A stretch of 64,000 bases of DNA from Nitrososphaerota archaeon (GTDB lineage: Archaea; Thermoproteota; Nitrososphaeria; Nitrososphaerales; UBA183), in NCBI GenBank assembly GCA_029785235.1, contig JAFMAA010000001.1, positions 186,001-250,000 of the forward strand, written 5' to 3'. A model generated the notes under the pieces. That model searched no databases, had not been told where the DNA came from, and worked only from the letters and a program-made list of their open reading frames with translations. The position numbers and the translations under genes were made by a program. Positions 40,164 to 48,021 of this stretch are shown here, one piece after another (the first letter of the stretch is position 1; every line of letters begins with the position of its first letter).

Positions 40164-40855
40164 TGGACAGGACAAGGGACGCCCTGAAAGGCGTAGCTAG
40201 GGAGCTCGCCAAGAGCGTCGTACCTGGCGCGACCCTCGGCCTCGGGAGCGGCTCTACGGTTGCTGCGCTCCTCGAAGAACTGTCGGCCCTCGTCATGGCG
40301 AGGTCGAAGGCGATCATGGGGGTCCCGACTTCGACTCAGATTGAGATGGTGGCGACGAGGTGCGGCATCGAACTTGTCCCCTTCAAAGGTTCGGTAGATC
40401 TGGCGATTGATGGAGCAGACCAGGTAGACGGAGGGCTCAACCTGATCAAGGGAGGGGGCGGGGCGTTGTTAAGGGAGAAAATAATCATGGGGAGCGCGAA
40501 GTCCGTCGCCATAGTCGCAGGGGAGGGCAAGTTCGCGAAGAGGCTCTGCGAGAACGGCGTCAGGGTCCCCGTCGAGGTCTTCCCGATGGCCAGAGAAAGC
40601 GCCAAGCTGAAGCTTTCGATGCTGGGGGGGGTCCCCGAGGAGAGGTTGATGCCCAAGGGATATCCGTACTTTACGGAGAACGGGAACATGATCCTGGACA
40701 CCCTCTTCGAGCCCATCGAAGAACCGAGAGAACTTGAGGTGAAGGTGAAGTCGACGCCTGGAGTATTCGAGGTGGGAATATTCACTGTAAAACCGATAAC
40801 CGCCTACAAGCTGAAGGCAGACGGCGGCTTCGACACGATTACTGCAGGGGACTAG
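40163..40855 (+). CDS. rpiA: Ribose-5-phosphate isomerase A
   Basis: This 230-residue protein matches RpiA: LGLGSGSTVAALLEEL, the phosphate loop and DLAIDGADQVDGGLNLIKGG, GGALLREKIIMGSAKSVAIV with the catalytic Asp/Glu and Lys residues. It interconverts ribose-5-phosphate and ribulose-5-phosphate for nucleotide precursors. It starts at ATG 40163 (TGATG overlap) and is followed by a strong GC hairpin. Confidence 0.97.
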   Translation: MDRTRDALKGVARELAKSVVPGATLGLGSGSTVAALLEELSALVMARSKAIMGVPTSTQIEMVATRCGIELVPFKGSVDLAIDGADQVDGGLNLIKGGGGALLREKIIMGSAKSVAIVAGEGKFAKRLCENGVRVPVEVFPMARESAKLKLSMLGGVPEERLMPKGYPYFTENGNMILDTLFEPIEEPRELEVKVKSTPGVFEVGIFTVKPITAYKLKADGGFDTITAGD

Positions 40856-40858
40856 TCC

Positions 40859-40874
40859 GGGCCGGGTCCGGCCC
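40859..40874 (+). terminator. GC-rich hairpin after rpiA
   Basis: GGGCCGG-GT-CCGGCCC is a perfect 7-bp stem starting 4 bp after the rpiA stop, followed by TTCCTC. The position suggests a terminator or 3'-end stabiliser; archaeal termination usually relies more on T-runs, so confidence is moderate. Confidence 0.45.
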
Positions 40875-40950
40875 TTCCTCGATAGAGCTTCCTGAATGAG
40901 CGAGGCGGGGGCTTGAGAGCGAGCGATCGTTTGTCTCAGCCTCCGCATCA

Positions 40951-40958
40951 CTTATAAC
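40951..40958 (+). promoter_or_regulatory. TATA box of ferredoxin gene
   Basis: CTTATAAC lies about 25 bp upstream of ATG 40979. Confidence 0.6.
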
Positions 40959-40978
40959 TACCTGACGACGGCGACCGC

Positions 40979-41416
40979 ATGACTGACATGACCCGCGATG
41001 TAGGCTACAAGTCTGCGCCGATTGACCCGAACTTCCTCTCAAAGCCCGACCAGTTCCCTGTGACAGGTGAACACAATGGGCACAAGGTAAGGGGAGCAGG
41101 TGCGGTGAGGAATGACTCCGATGGCAAGCCCTATCCGACCACCAACGGAATCCATGGGACGCAGGTGGCAATCGACTGGGAGTCTTGCGTCGCCGACGGC
41201 GTCTGCATGGACGTCTGCCCCGTTTTCGTCTTCGAGTGGTTGCTCAACCCTGGCCAGGCAGGGACCGGCAAGGACAAAGTAGTGGAGCAGGGGACGCCCG
41301 AATGGAACCAGTACAGGAGTGACAAGTGCGACCCCGTGAGGGAAATGGACTGCATCTTCTGTATGGCGTGCGAGACCAGCTGCCCTACCCAGAGCATCAA
41401 GATTACGCAACCGTAG
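40979..41416 (+). CDS. Two-cluster ferredoxin, zinc-ferredoxin type
   Basis: This 145-residue protein has an N-terminal extension with His residues (TGEHNGHKVRGAGAVRN) like the zinc-binding extension of Sulfolobus-type ferredoxins. It has two cluster motifs, CVADGVCMDVCP and CIFCMACETSCP. The first motif has a Cys spacing that could hold a [3Fe-4S] or [4Fe-4S] cluster. It carries electrons for 2-oxoacid oxidoreductases and possibly the reductase at 8.4 kb. It has its own TATA box and no adjacent co-directional gene. Confidence 0.92.
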   Translation: MTDMTRDVGYKSAPIDPNFLSKPDQFPVTGEHNGHKVRGAGAVRNDSDGKPYPTTNGIHGTQVAIDWESCVADGVCMDVCPVFVFEWLLNPGQAGTGKDKVVEQGTPEWNQYRSDKCDPVREMDCIFCMACETSCPTQSIKITQP

Positions 41417-41941
41417 TCGGGGCAGGTCCCGGCGACGGTGGACCCAGTGGCGGGGTAGCTTCGGTTCGAGGTGTCCTGTCGAAGGAAAGAGGGGCCGTCT
41501 CGGCGGCACGCGCGACAGGGCAGGTCGCTCTCCAGATTGGTGGATGAAGTCGTTCATCTTCGGTGCTGCCGGGTGAACGGGGCGACGTGGTCCGCCATGG
41601 CGTCTTTTCCCGAGGCGCGCCGCTATGGCGTAGGCGTGCGTGCATATCGTGCTTCGGAGAAACCCAACAGGTTCCTCATCTAGTCCTACTCCACATGCAC
41701 CATCGCCTCATATGCCTGGTTTCTTGGTCTGCAGTGTGGTACTGTTTCAACCTTGAAACGCCCTAAAGCGGTCCCGAGCCCCTCGGGCAAGGCGAAATAG
41801 GCAACCACCTATGGACGATGCGCCCGATGGGACAAGCGCATCAGCTTCGCCTCGAGCCCTGTCTCATGTACGGGGCATAGACGCTGACCGCTCCCGGTCA
41901 GCAAGCGTTTTATTGCAATGTAGGACAGCGGGCTGAATACA
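41417..41941. other. 525-bp intergenic region, no gene recognised
   Basis: Short open frames here are Arg/His-rich without domains. I found no tRNA, SRP or RNase P RNA signature. The right end carries an 8-bp hairpin (41883-41902) immediately before the TATA element of the PDCD5-like gene. Confidence 0.4.
41883..41902. repeat. Perfect inverted repeat upstream of PDCD5-like gene promoter
   Basis: GCTGACCG-CTCC-CGGTCAGC is an 8-bp stem with a 4-nt loop. It is directly followed by GCGTTTTATT, which reads both as a short T-run (terminator for upstream RNA) and as the TATA box (about 41907-41915) of the gene starting at 41942. It may be a terminator or an operator. Confidence 0.5.
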
Positions 41942-42316
41942 ATGGAAGAAGACGCTGACCTGAAGCTGCTTGAGCAGCGGAAGATGGAGGAGTTGAGGAA
42001 GAGGCTGAAGGCAGCGGAGCCTTCTGTCAGGAAGGAGGAGACGGACAGAGAGACCGTCGAAGGGATGCTCTATGACAGGGGGACCGAGGTCCTTGATGCC
42101 GCATACTCGTTCTACCCCGCGGAGACGGACAGGCTGGTCCGGGAGCTGGCCGGGATGATACGCACTGGTCGGCTGCGGGACAGGATCGCAGGCGGGGAGC
42201 TACTTTCGATATTCAGACAGATGGGACTGAGATTCAGGATGAAGACGTCCATCAAGGTGATGGATCAGGGGAAGCTTGTCGACTTGAGCGAGAAGCTAAG
42301 GAGGAATGACGAGTGA
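41942..42316 (+). CDS. PDCD5/TFAR19-family DNA-binding protein
   Basis: This 124-residue helical protein begins DLKLLEQRKMEELRKRLKAA and continues VEGMLYDRGTEVLDAAYSFY, ending in LGLRF-type MGLRFRMKTSIKVMDQGK. This is the archaeal counterpart of PDCD5, a small three-helix protein with weak DNA binding. Its function in archaea is unclear. The start of the PAC2 chaperone gene overlaps its stop by 4 bp. Confidence 0.8.
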   Translation: MEEDADLKLLEQRKMEELRKRLKAAEPSVRKEETDRETVEGMLYDRGTEVLDAAYSFYPAETDRLVRELAGMIRTGRLRDRIAGGELLSIFRQMGLRFRMKTSIKVMDQGKLVDLSEKLRRNDE

Positions 42317-43086
42317 AGAAGGGCATCGCGGTAAAGGAGAAGGTCTTCGCGGTTCCTGGAGGTCGCGAGCCTGTCCTCGTCTGCGGGCTCCCCGGGAGCG
42401 GATACGTTGGGAAGCTCGCGGCAGATCATTTGGTGACATCACTCAAGTTAAAGAGGGTGGCCGAGTACGCCAGCGCCGCCTTCCCTCCTCAAGTGAACGT
42501 AAGGGCGGACGGCACGGCTGACGCGCCCAAGGGGGAGCTGTACTTCGCGTCTATGCGAGGGGGGAAAAGCCTGATGGTATTTACGGCAGACGCTCAACCG
42601 ACCACGTCTGAGGGCGAATATGAGCTGTCCGACGCGGTCGTGAAGTTCGCCAAGAAGTGCGGGGTGAAGAAGATCTACACGCTCGCGGCGTACATCACAG
42701 GCTCGTTCTCGAAGTCCCCGAAAGTGTACGGAGCCGGTACGTCCAGAAAGATGGCTGACGACCTATCTGCCAACGGTGTCACTCTGATGAAAGACGGAGG
42801 GATTAGCGGAATGAACGGGCTGCTGATTGGAATGGGGGCACTCAGAGGGCTGGAGGGGGCGTGCCTCCTCGGGGAGACATCCGGATATGTAGTCGACGCC
42901 TCGGCGTCCAAAGCGATCCTAGAACTGCTGGCGGGGATACTCGGTCTCCAGGTGGACACCTCCAAGCTGAAAGAGAGGGCGGACGAGACACAGAAGGTGA
43001 TAAGCCAGCTCCAGACAATGGCTGAGCAGTCGCGAGAAGCTGCCCCTCAGTCCTCGCGGGAACAGAGGCCAGGTTACATTGGATAG
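42313..43086 (+). CDS. Proteasome assembly chaperone, PAC2/PbaB family
   Basis: This 257-residue protein has the PAC2 pattern: PVLVCGLPGSGYVGKLAADH, QVNVRADGTADAPKGELYFA, KKIYTLAAYITGSFSKSPKV, GISGMNGLLIGMGALRGLEG and LLGETSGYVVDASASKAIL, and a polar tail. PbaB-type proteins help assemble the 20S proteasome, whose beta subunits are encoded at 30 and 35 kb. It starts at GTG 42313 overlapping the PDCD5-like gene and is convergent with a membrane-protein gene. Confidence 0.9.
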   Translation: MKKGIAVKEKVFAVPGGREPVLVCGLPGSGYVGKLAADHLVTSLKLKRVAEYASAAFPPQVNVRADGTADAPKGELYFASMRGGKSLMVFTADAQPTTSEGEYELSDAVVKFAKKCGVKKIYTLAAYITGSFSKSPKVYGAGTSRKMADDLSANGVTLMKDGGISGMNGLLIGMGALRGLEGACLLGETSGYVVDASASKAILELLAGILGLQVDTSKLKERADETQKVISQLQTMAEQSREAAPQSSREQRPGYIG

Positions 43087-43089
43087 GGG

Positions 43090-43509
43090 TCAGAATGGGA
43101 GGAAGTCAGGGAACCTGACCCCAAATGCTGCCACCATAATCAAGTCTAGGATGAGCAAGATGACCCAAGCCAAGACGACGATTCCAACCGCTCCAAGCCA
43201 AGATGTGCGGAAGGCGCTCCTGAAGACCGCCAGCCATCCCAGGAAGCCCAAGACCAAGGCTATCGCCCCCGCAGGGGGGCCCAGAACCGCGCCCAGCGCG
43301 AAGGCTACGACGAAGTAGACGATGTAGTATACGACCACCCCGCCCAGCGTGGCACCCATTGCGTTGCCGAAAGTGGCTCGTCCGCCCTTAACCAGCTTTC
43401 CTGCGAAGTACACCGGGAACGAGACCGCTACCCAGAGAACCACCAAGCCAACAATGAAGATCATAAGCCCGAGGACGCCGCTGGGAGGATGCAGCTGGAA
43501 CAATCCCAC
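43090..43509 (-). CDS. Four-helix integral membrane protein, unknown function
   Basis: This protein of about 139 residues has four hydrophobic helices: LMIFIVGLVVLWVAVSFPVY, VVVYYIVYFVVAFALGAVLG, AIALVLGFLGWLAVF, and IVVLAWVILLILDLIMVAAF, with short charged loops. I recognise no family. The chosen GTG at 43509 lies just after the rtcB stop (43511); upstream extension would only run through rtcB in another frame. It is probably co-transcribed with rtcB. Confidence 0.65.
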   Translation of the reverse strand: MGLFQLHPPSGVLGLMIFIVGLVVLWVAVSFPVYFAGKLVKGGRATFGNAMGATLGGVVVYYIVYFVVAFALGAVLGPPAGAIALVLGFLGWLAVFRSAFRTSWLGAVGIVVLAWVILLILDLIMVAAFGVRFPDFLPF

Positions 43510-43510
43510 C

Positions 43511-44968
43511 TCACCCTTTGATGTTGCCCAGAGGGCGGAGAGCGACGACCTTCTTTGAAATCCCGGCTCTGTCCATGGTCTCGACCACCTCAGAGATGTC
43601 CTTGTAGGCCATCCCGGCTTCCTCGGCGAGCCCATCCATAGTGGCGGCTTTCACATAGATCCCTCGGTCCATCATTTTCTGCTGCAGCTCGGCGCCCCGC
43701 ACTTCGCGCTTCGCCGCCGTCCGGGACATCGTCCTCCCAGACCCGTGGGCGGTGGAACCGAAAGTCTCGTCCATTGCCTTCTGCGTCCCTAGGAGCAGGT
43801 ACGACCCGGTCTCCATGGACCCGCCTATTATTACCGGCTGCCCGATCGCCCGGTAAGGAGTAGGGATGTCTGGGTGCCCCGGGCCGAAGCTGCGCGTAGC
43901 ACCTTTCCTGTGCACCAGGACGTCAGCAGTCGTACCTTCGTAAGTGTGCTTCTCCACCTTCGCCACGTTATGGCACACGTCATAGATGAGGTGCATGTCC
44001 ATTGTCTCGGCGTCTCTGTGGAAGACCTTGGAGAAGGCCTCCCTGACGCGCTGGACTATGATCTGCCTGTTGGTAAAGGCCATGTTGGCTGCGCAGACCA
44101 TGGCTCCGTAGTAGTCTTTCCCCTCCTTCGATGCGAAGGGGGCGCAGGCTAGCTCCCTGTCCTTGACTTGGATGCCATATTTCTTCATCGCCCCGTCGAA
44201 GACGCGGAGGTAATCGCTCCCTATCTGGTGGCCGAACCCGCGGCTCCCGCAGTGGACCATCACGAGCACCTGGTCGTCCTGGACCACACCGAAGTGCCTG
44301 GCGAGGTCGGGGTCGAAGTGCCTAGCAGGATCGACCACTTGGACCTCAAGGTAGTGGTTCCCTGACCCGAGCGTCCCGAGCTGGTCTATCCCTCTGCTCC
44401 GGGCCTGGCGGCTCACCTTTGATGGGTCGGCCCCCTTGATGTACCCACCCTCTTCGACATGAGCGGGATCGTCCTCCCACGCCTGCCCGTTCTCGGCGCA
44501 CCACTTCACTCCGTACTTCATGATCTCGTCGAACTGTGGCTCGCTGACTTTCAGGAACCCCTTCACGCCTACTCCGGCTGGAACAAGCTTGAAGATGAGA
44601 TCCACAAGCTCCTTTATCTTCGGTTTGACCTCTGAGAGCGAGAGGTTCGTGCGTATCAGGCGCATCCCGCAATTGATGTCGAACCCAATCCCGCCAGGCG
44701 AGATCACGCCCTTTTCGACGTCGAATGCCGCGACACCCCCTATCGGGAACCCATACCCCCAGTGGGCGTCGGCCATTGCGTAGGCCTGCCGCACAATCCC
44801 TGGGAGGCACGCGACGTTGGTCACTTGCTCTATTACGCCCGCATCCATCGCGTCGAGGAGCTTCCGGGTCGCATAGATTCTGGCCGGGACCGTCATCCCC
44901 CGCTTGTAGGATTGCGGAACCTCCCATGAATAGTCGGAGAGCTTTCGAAACGAGCCTGTCTGTGCCAC
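43511..44968 (-). CDS. rtcB: RNA-splicing ligase RtcB
   Basis: This 485-residue protein is full length and without an intein: GYGFPIGGVAAFDVEKGVIS, GGIGFDINCGMRLIRTNLSL, GTLGSGNHYLEVQVVD, VMVHCGSRGFGHQIGSDYL and STAHGSGRTMSRTAAKREV, including the conserved metal and guanylylation His/Cys region. It ligates 2',3'-cyclic phosphate and 5'-OH ends, for example tRNA halves after intron excision, which is directly relevant to the intron-bearing tRNA at 61.1 kb. It starts at GTG 44968; archease is encoded 57 bp upstream on the same strand. Confidence 0.97.
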   Translation of the reverse strand: MAQTGSFRKLSDYSWEVPQSYKRGMTVPARIYATRKLLDAMDAGVIEQVTNVACLPGIVRQAYAMADAHWGYGFPIGGVAAFDVEKGVISPGGIGFDINCGMRLIRTNLSLSEVKPKIKELVDLIFKLVPAGVGVKGFLKVSEPQFDEIMKYGVKWCAENGQAWEDDPAHVEEGGYIKGADPSKVSRQARSRGIDQLGTLGSGNHYLEVQVVDPARHFDPDLARHFGVVQDDQVLVMVHCGSRGFGHQIGSDYLRVFDGAMKKYGIQVKDRELACAPFASKEGKDYYGAMVCAANMAFTNRQIIVQRVREAFSKVFHRDAETMDMHLIYDVCHNVAKVEKHTYEGTTADVLVHRKGATRSFGPGHPDIPTPYRAIGQPVIIGGSMETGSYLLLGTQKAMDETFGSTAHGSGRTMSRTAAKREVRGAELQQKMMDRGIYVKAATMDGLAEEAGMAYKDISEVVETMDRAGISKKVVALRPLGNIKG

Positions 44969-45025
44969 CCAGTGCCCCTACCTTTTCTTTTGGTCGCGAG
45001 TTGAGCCTTTAAGGGTTTGTAAGGC

Positions 45026-45448
45026 TCAGATGTCCAGGACCACGGTCGCCTTCCACCTTCCCTGTTCATGACGTACGCCGAACATGTGCATAGTCACGGC
45101 CTTCACGTCATTCCTAAGGGTGTGGCGTTCTCTGTCTATCGGCTCACCCCGAGCTGTCGCCCTGAGCGACCGGCCATCTGAAGAGACCTTGACGCTGTAG
45201 TCCCTGAAGAGGAGCGAGTCGACGTCCTTGGCTATGATGAGCTCGGTGAGGAAGTCGTACAGGAGCCGGTCGGCGTCGTCTGAAGTCAGGGTTATTTCCC
45301 GCCCCAGCGTCGGACGAAGGGTAGTCGGGTCGACCATGATGTCTGTGACAGCGACGGCACAGGCCTCGAAGAGCTCGTCGAGGGAGGCTCCTTCGGCCTC
45401 GAAGGCGATGTCGGCAAGGGCGACGTCAGGGAGATACCTGAAGGTCAA
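45026..45448 (-). CDS. Archease (RtcB activator)
   Basis: This 140-residue protein matches archease: ALADIAFEAEGASLDELFEA, DDADRLLYDFLTELIIAKD, TLRNDVKAVTMHMFGV and a C-terminal TVVLDI with the conserved metal-binding Asp. Archease speeds RtcB guanylylation and broadens its cofactor use. The usual N-terminal start is slightly short here (TTG 45448, then FRYLPDVALAD). It directly precedes rtcB on the same strand. Confidence 0.92.
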   Translation of the reverse strand: MTFRYLPDVALADIAFEAEGASLDELFEACAVAVTDIMVDPTTLRPTLGREITLTSDDADRLLYDFLTELIIAKDVDSLLFRDYSVKVSSDGRSLRATARGEPIDRERHTLRNDVKAVTMHMFGVRHEQGRWKATVVLDI

Positions 45449-45493
45449 TCGTGTGCCCAGCCGCCCCCTCCGGCCTCTTAACTTGTGCGCAGA

Positions 45494-46705
45494 CTAGGCT
45501 GCGGCCCGGGCCCCCACCACGCCGAGCTCCTTCCCCGAGGTCTCGAAGGCACCTATGGCGAAATCGAGGTCTTCTTTGGTCAGGGCCGCGTTCATAATGG
45601 TCCTGATCCTCGCCTTCCCCTGGGCGACCATCGGATACACTATCGGGAGGGCGAAGACTCCGATTTCGAAGAGCCTGGCGCTGAGCTTCTTGGCTTTGCC
45701 ACTTTCCCCCACCAAGACGGGGGTTATTGGGGTCTCGCTGTTGCCTATGTCGAACCCCAGGTCTTTCATGGCCTTCTTGAAATACCGGGTGTTGTCCCAG
45801 AGCCTCTGGACGTGCTGGGGCTCATTCTCCAGGACGTCAACCGCCGCCAGGCATGCGGCAGCCACCGCCGGAGGGTGAGACCCGCTGAGGAGCCAAGTGC
45901 GGGACTTGTTGTAGGCGAAATTTATCAGGTCCTTTGACCCTGAGACGTGACCTCCCACGACCCCGAACGCCTTGGAGAAGGTCCCCATCTCGACATGCAC
46001 TTTCTCTCTCGAAAGACCGAAGTGGGACACTATCCCCCTCCCCCCCTTCCCCAGGACGCCTTCGCCGTGGGCGTCGTCCACGTACACCATAGCTCCGTGC
46101 TCGGCGCCGAGGGTCGCGATCTTGTCGAGAGGGGCAACGTCCCCGTCCATCGAGAAGACTCCGTCGGTGATTATGAGTATGCGTCTGTAGGGAGGGGTCG
46201 ACTTCTCAACCGCGGCCAGCACGCGGGCGAGGTCCTCTGTGTCTGCGTGCTTGTACACCTTGCGCTCGGCTGCAGAGAGCCTGACGCCGTCGATGATGCT
46301 CCCGTGGTTCAGCTCGTCGCTTATGATCAGGTCCCCCTTCCCCGCCAGCTGTGGGATGAGCCCGGAGTTTGCGGCGAATCCGGTTTGGTACACCAGCGAC
46401 GACTCGGCTCCCTTGAACCTTGCCAGGCGCCTCTCGAGCTCCACGTGAATGTCCATGTTCCCGGCGATTGGCCTGACAGAGCCCGAGCCCGCGCCATGCG
46501 TCCTAATTGCCTCGATTGCAGCTTCCTTCAGCTTCGGGTGGTTGCTGAGGCCCAGGTAGTTGTTGGAACAGAACATCAGTACCTTCTTCCCGTCGACCAC
46601 GCACCATGGGGTGCTCGGGCCGCCGAGGACACGGAGCCTCCAGTCTAGCTCCTGGCGGACTAGGTCGTCATACTCCTGTCTGAGGAAGTTTGTAGGGTCC
46701 CTCAT
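45494..46705 (-). CDS. kbl: Glycine C-acetyltransferase (2-amino-3-ketobutyrate CoA ligase)
   Basis: This 403-residue alpha-oxoamine synthase has VLMFCSNNYLGLSNHPKLKE, HGAGSGSVRPIAGNMDIHVE, VYVDDAHGEGVLGKGGRGIV and the PLP Lys in EMGTFSKAFGVVGGHVSG. It cleaves 2-amino-3-ketobutyrate with CoA to glycine and acetyl-CoA. The tdh gene lies just upstream on the same strand, completing threonine degradation. A separate TATA box (46730-46738) about 29 bp upstream suggests it can also be transcribed alone. Confidence 0.95.
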   Translation of the reverse strand: MRDPTNFLRQEYDDLVRQELDWRLRVLGGPSTPWCVVDGKKVLMFCSNNYLGLSNHPKLKEAAIEAIRTHGAGSGSVRPIAGNMDIHVELERRLARFKGAESSLVYQTGFAANSGLIPQLAGKGDLIISDELNHGSIIDGVRLSAAERKVYKHADTEDLARVLAAVEKSTPPYRRILIITDGVFSMDGDVAPLDKIATLGAEHGAMVYVDDAHGEGVLGKGGRGIVSHFGLSREKVHVEMGTFSKAFGVVGGHVSGSKDLINFAYNKSRTWLLSGSHPPAVAAACLAAVDVLENEPQHVQRLWDNTRYFKKAMKDLGFDIGNSETPITPVLVGESGKAKKLSARLFEIGVFALPIVYPMVAQGKARIRTIMNAALTKEDLDFAIGAFETSGKELGVVGARAAA

Positions 46706-46729
46706 GCTGTCCGGCGTGGCCGTCAGTCT

Positions 46730-46738
46730 GGTTAAACG
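46730..46738 (-). promoter_or_regulatory. TATA-like element of kbl
   Basis: CGTTTAACC on the minus strand is centred about 29 bp upstream of ATG 46705; it overlaps the end of tdh. Confidence 0.45.
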
Positions 46739-47700
46739 CCTTTCCCCTCAGCCCTTAGTCTCGACTGAAGGTTGGCGAGCATGTCTGTCACCATCCCCTG
46801 AAGGTCGTAATCGGGCTTCCAGCCCCAGTCGCGTCTTGCCTCAGTGTCGTCTATGGATTGAGGCCAAGAGTCGGCTATCTTCTGGCGCGAATCAGGCGAG
46901 TAAGTCACTCTGAACCCGCGAATCTGCTTCGAGATGGCTGCAGCTAGCTCCCCTGCGGAAAAGCTGAAGGCAGCCAGGTTGTAGCCGAGGTGACGAGGCA
47001 CATTGGACTCCGGCGCCTCCATCAGCTGGATGGTGGCCTTCAGAGCGTCTGGCATGTACATCATTGGGAGTATCGTGTCCTCGCGAAGGAAACAGGTGTA
47101 CGACCCTCTCCTGATGGCTTCATAGAATATCTCCACAGCGTAGTCTGTTGTCCCCCCGCCGGGCGGGGTCACGTTGCTGATCAGGCCCGGGTAGCGTAGG
47201 CACCTGACGTCTAGGCCGTATTTCACGTGGTAGTAGTTGCAGAGGAGCTCTCCGGCGACTTTGGTCACGCCGTACATCGTGGTGGGGTTCATGGGGGCGT
47301 TCTGAGGGGCGTTGTTCCGCGGCGCGTCGGGTCCGAATGCACCGATGGAGCTGGGCCAGAACATCCTTGTGACGCCGTTCGTCCGGGAGGCTTCGAGGAC
47401 GCTCCTCAGCCCGTCCATGTTCACTGTCCAAGCTAGCTGCGGGTTCTTCTCCCCCGTCGCGGACAAGAGTGCTGCGAGGTGATACACGGTATCAATCCGG
47501 TGATCCTTCAAGGCGGCGGACACAGCGGCCTGGTCTCCGGTGTCGAGGGTGATCAGCGGTCCGTCTCTGAGCGACGGGCCCCCCAGGGACCTGTGGATCG
47601 CAGCCACAACTCGGTCTTTGCCGTAGATAGACCGTAGACGAGGGACAAGTTCCGCGCCAATCTGACCGGCCGAGCCAGTCACGAGGACTCTGGGCGCCAA
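46732..47700 (-). CDS. tdh: L-threonine 3-dehydrogenase, epimerase (SDR) type
   Basis: This extended-SDR enzyme of about 322 residues has RVLVTGSAGQIGAELVPRLR (NAD site), MFWPSSIGAFGPDAPRN and TMYGVTKVAGELLCNYY with the YxxxK catalytic pair. RYPGLISNVTPPGGGTTDYA is characteristic of the short-chain threonine dehydrogenases. It oxidises threonine to 2-amino-3-ketobutyrate, the substrate of Kbl. The frame opens at TTG 47721, but a TATA box centred at 47729 points to TTG 47700 as the start. Confidence 0.9.
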   Translation of the reverse strand: MAPRVLVTGSAGQIGAELVPRLRSIYGKDRVVAAIHRSLGGPSLRDGPLITLDTGDQAAVSAALKDHRIDTVYHLAALLSATGEKNPQLAWTVNMDGLRSVLEASRTNGVTRMFWPSSIGAFGPDAPRNNAPQNAPMNPTTMYGVTKVAGELLCNYYHVKYGLDVRCLRYPGLISNVTPPGGGTTDYAVEIFYEAIRRGSYTCFLREDTILPMMYMPDALKATIQLMEAPESNVPRHLGYNLAAFSFSAGELAAAISKQIRGFRVTYSPDSRQKIADSWPQSIDDTEARRDWGWKPDYDLQGMVTDMLANLQSRLRAEGKGV

Positions 47701-47724
47701 CTCGGGGCGGCGAGTGCGCAACCT

Positions 47725-47733
47725 GTTTAAGGG
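47725..47733 (-). promoter_or_regulatory. TATA box of tdh
   Basis: CCCTTAAAC on the minus strand is centred about 29 bp upstream of TTG 47700, the start that aligns with the NAD-binding motif. Confidence 0.5.
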
Positions 47734-47741
47734 TTAGCGAT

Positions 47742-47972
47742 CTATAGGAGAACCTTCATCGTTATAGTGGAGACGACCCCCGGCTTCGACCTGAGGTTTT
47801 CCGCGATGATCGACTTCACAGCCTGATCATCTGTCCCCTCCACCATTATGAGCAGGTCGTAGAGCCCATAGAGCTGATAGACCGACTTTATCCCCGGAGT
47901 CCCCCTCAGCGAGGCGATGCTTTGCTCTTCGGACCCAGGGCTGAGGTTGACCAGGACTATCGCTCGTTCCAT
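47742..47972 (-). CDS. Stand-alone Lrp/AsnC effector (RAM) domain protein
   Basis: This 76-residue protein consists only of the ligand-binding half of Lrp/AsnC regulators: AIVLVNLSPGSEEQSIASLR, SVYQLYGLYDLLIMVEGTDD, AVKSIIAENLRSKPGVVSTI. No DNA-binding HTH is present. Such proteins sense amino acids and may form mixed oligomers with full Lrp proteins. Its position beside the threonine-degradation genes suggests, but does not show, a link. A TATA-like CTTTAATC lies about 30 bp upstream of ATG 47972. Confidence 0.85.
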   Translation of the reverse strand: MERAIVLVNLSPGSEEQSIASLRGTPGIKSVYQLYGLYDLLIMVEGTDDQAVKSIIAENLRSKPGVVSTITMKVLL

Positions 47973-48021
47973 GCCTCACCGGGCGAGCGTAGGCCCTTGG
48001 ATTAAAGATTACCGCCGCCCT

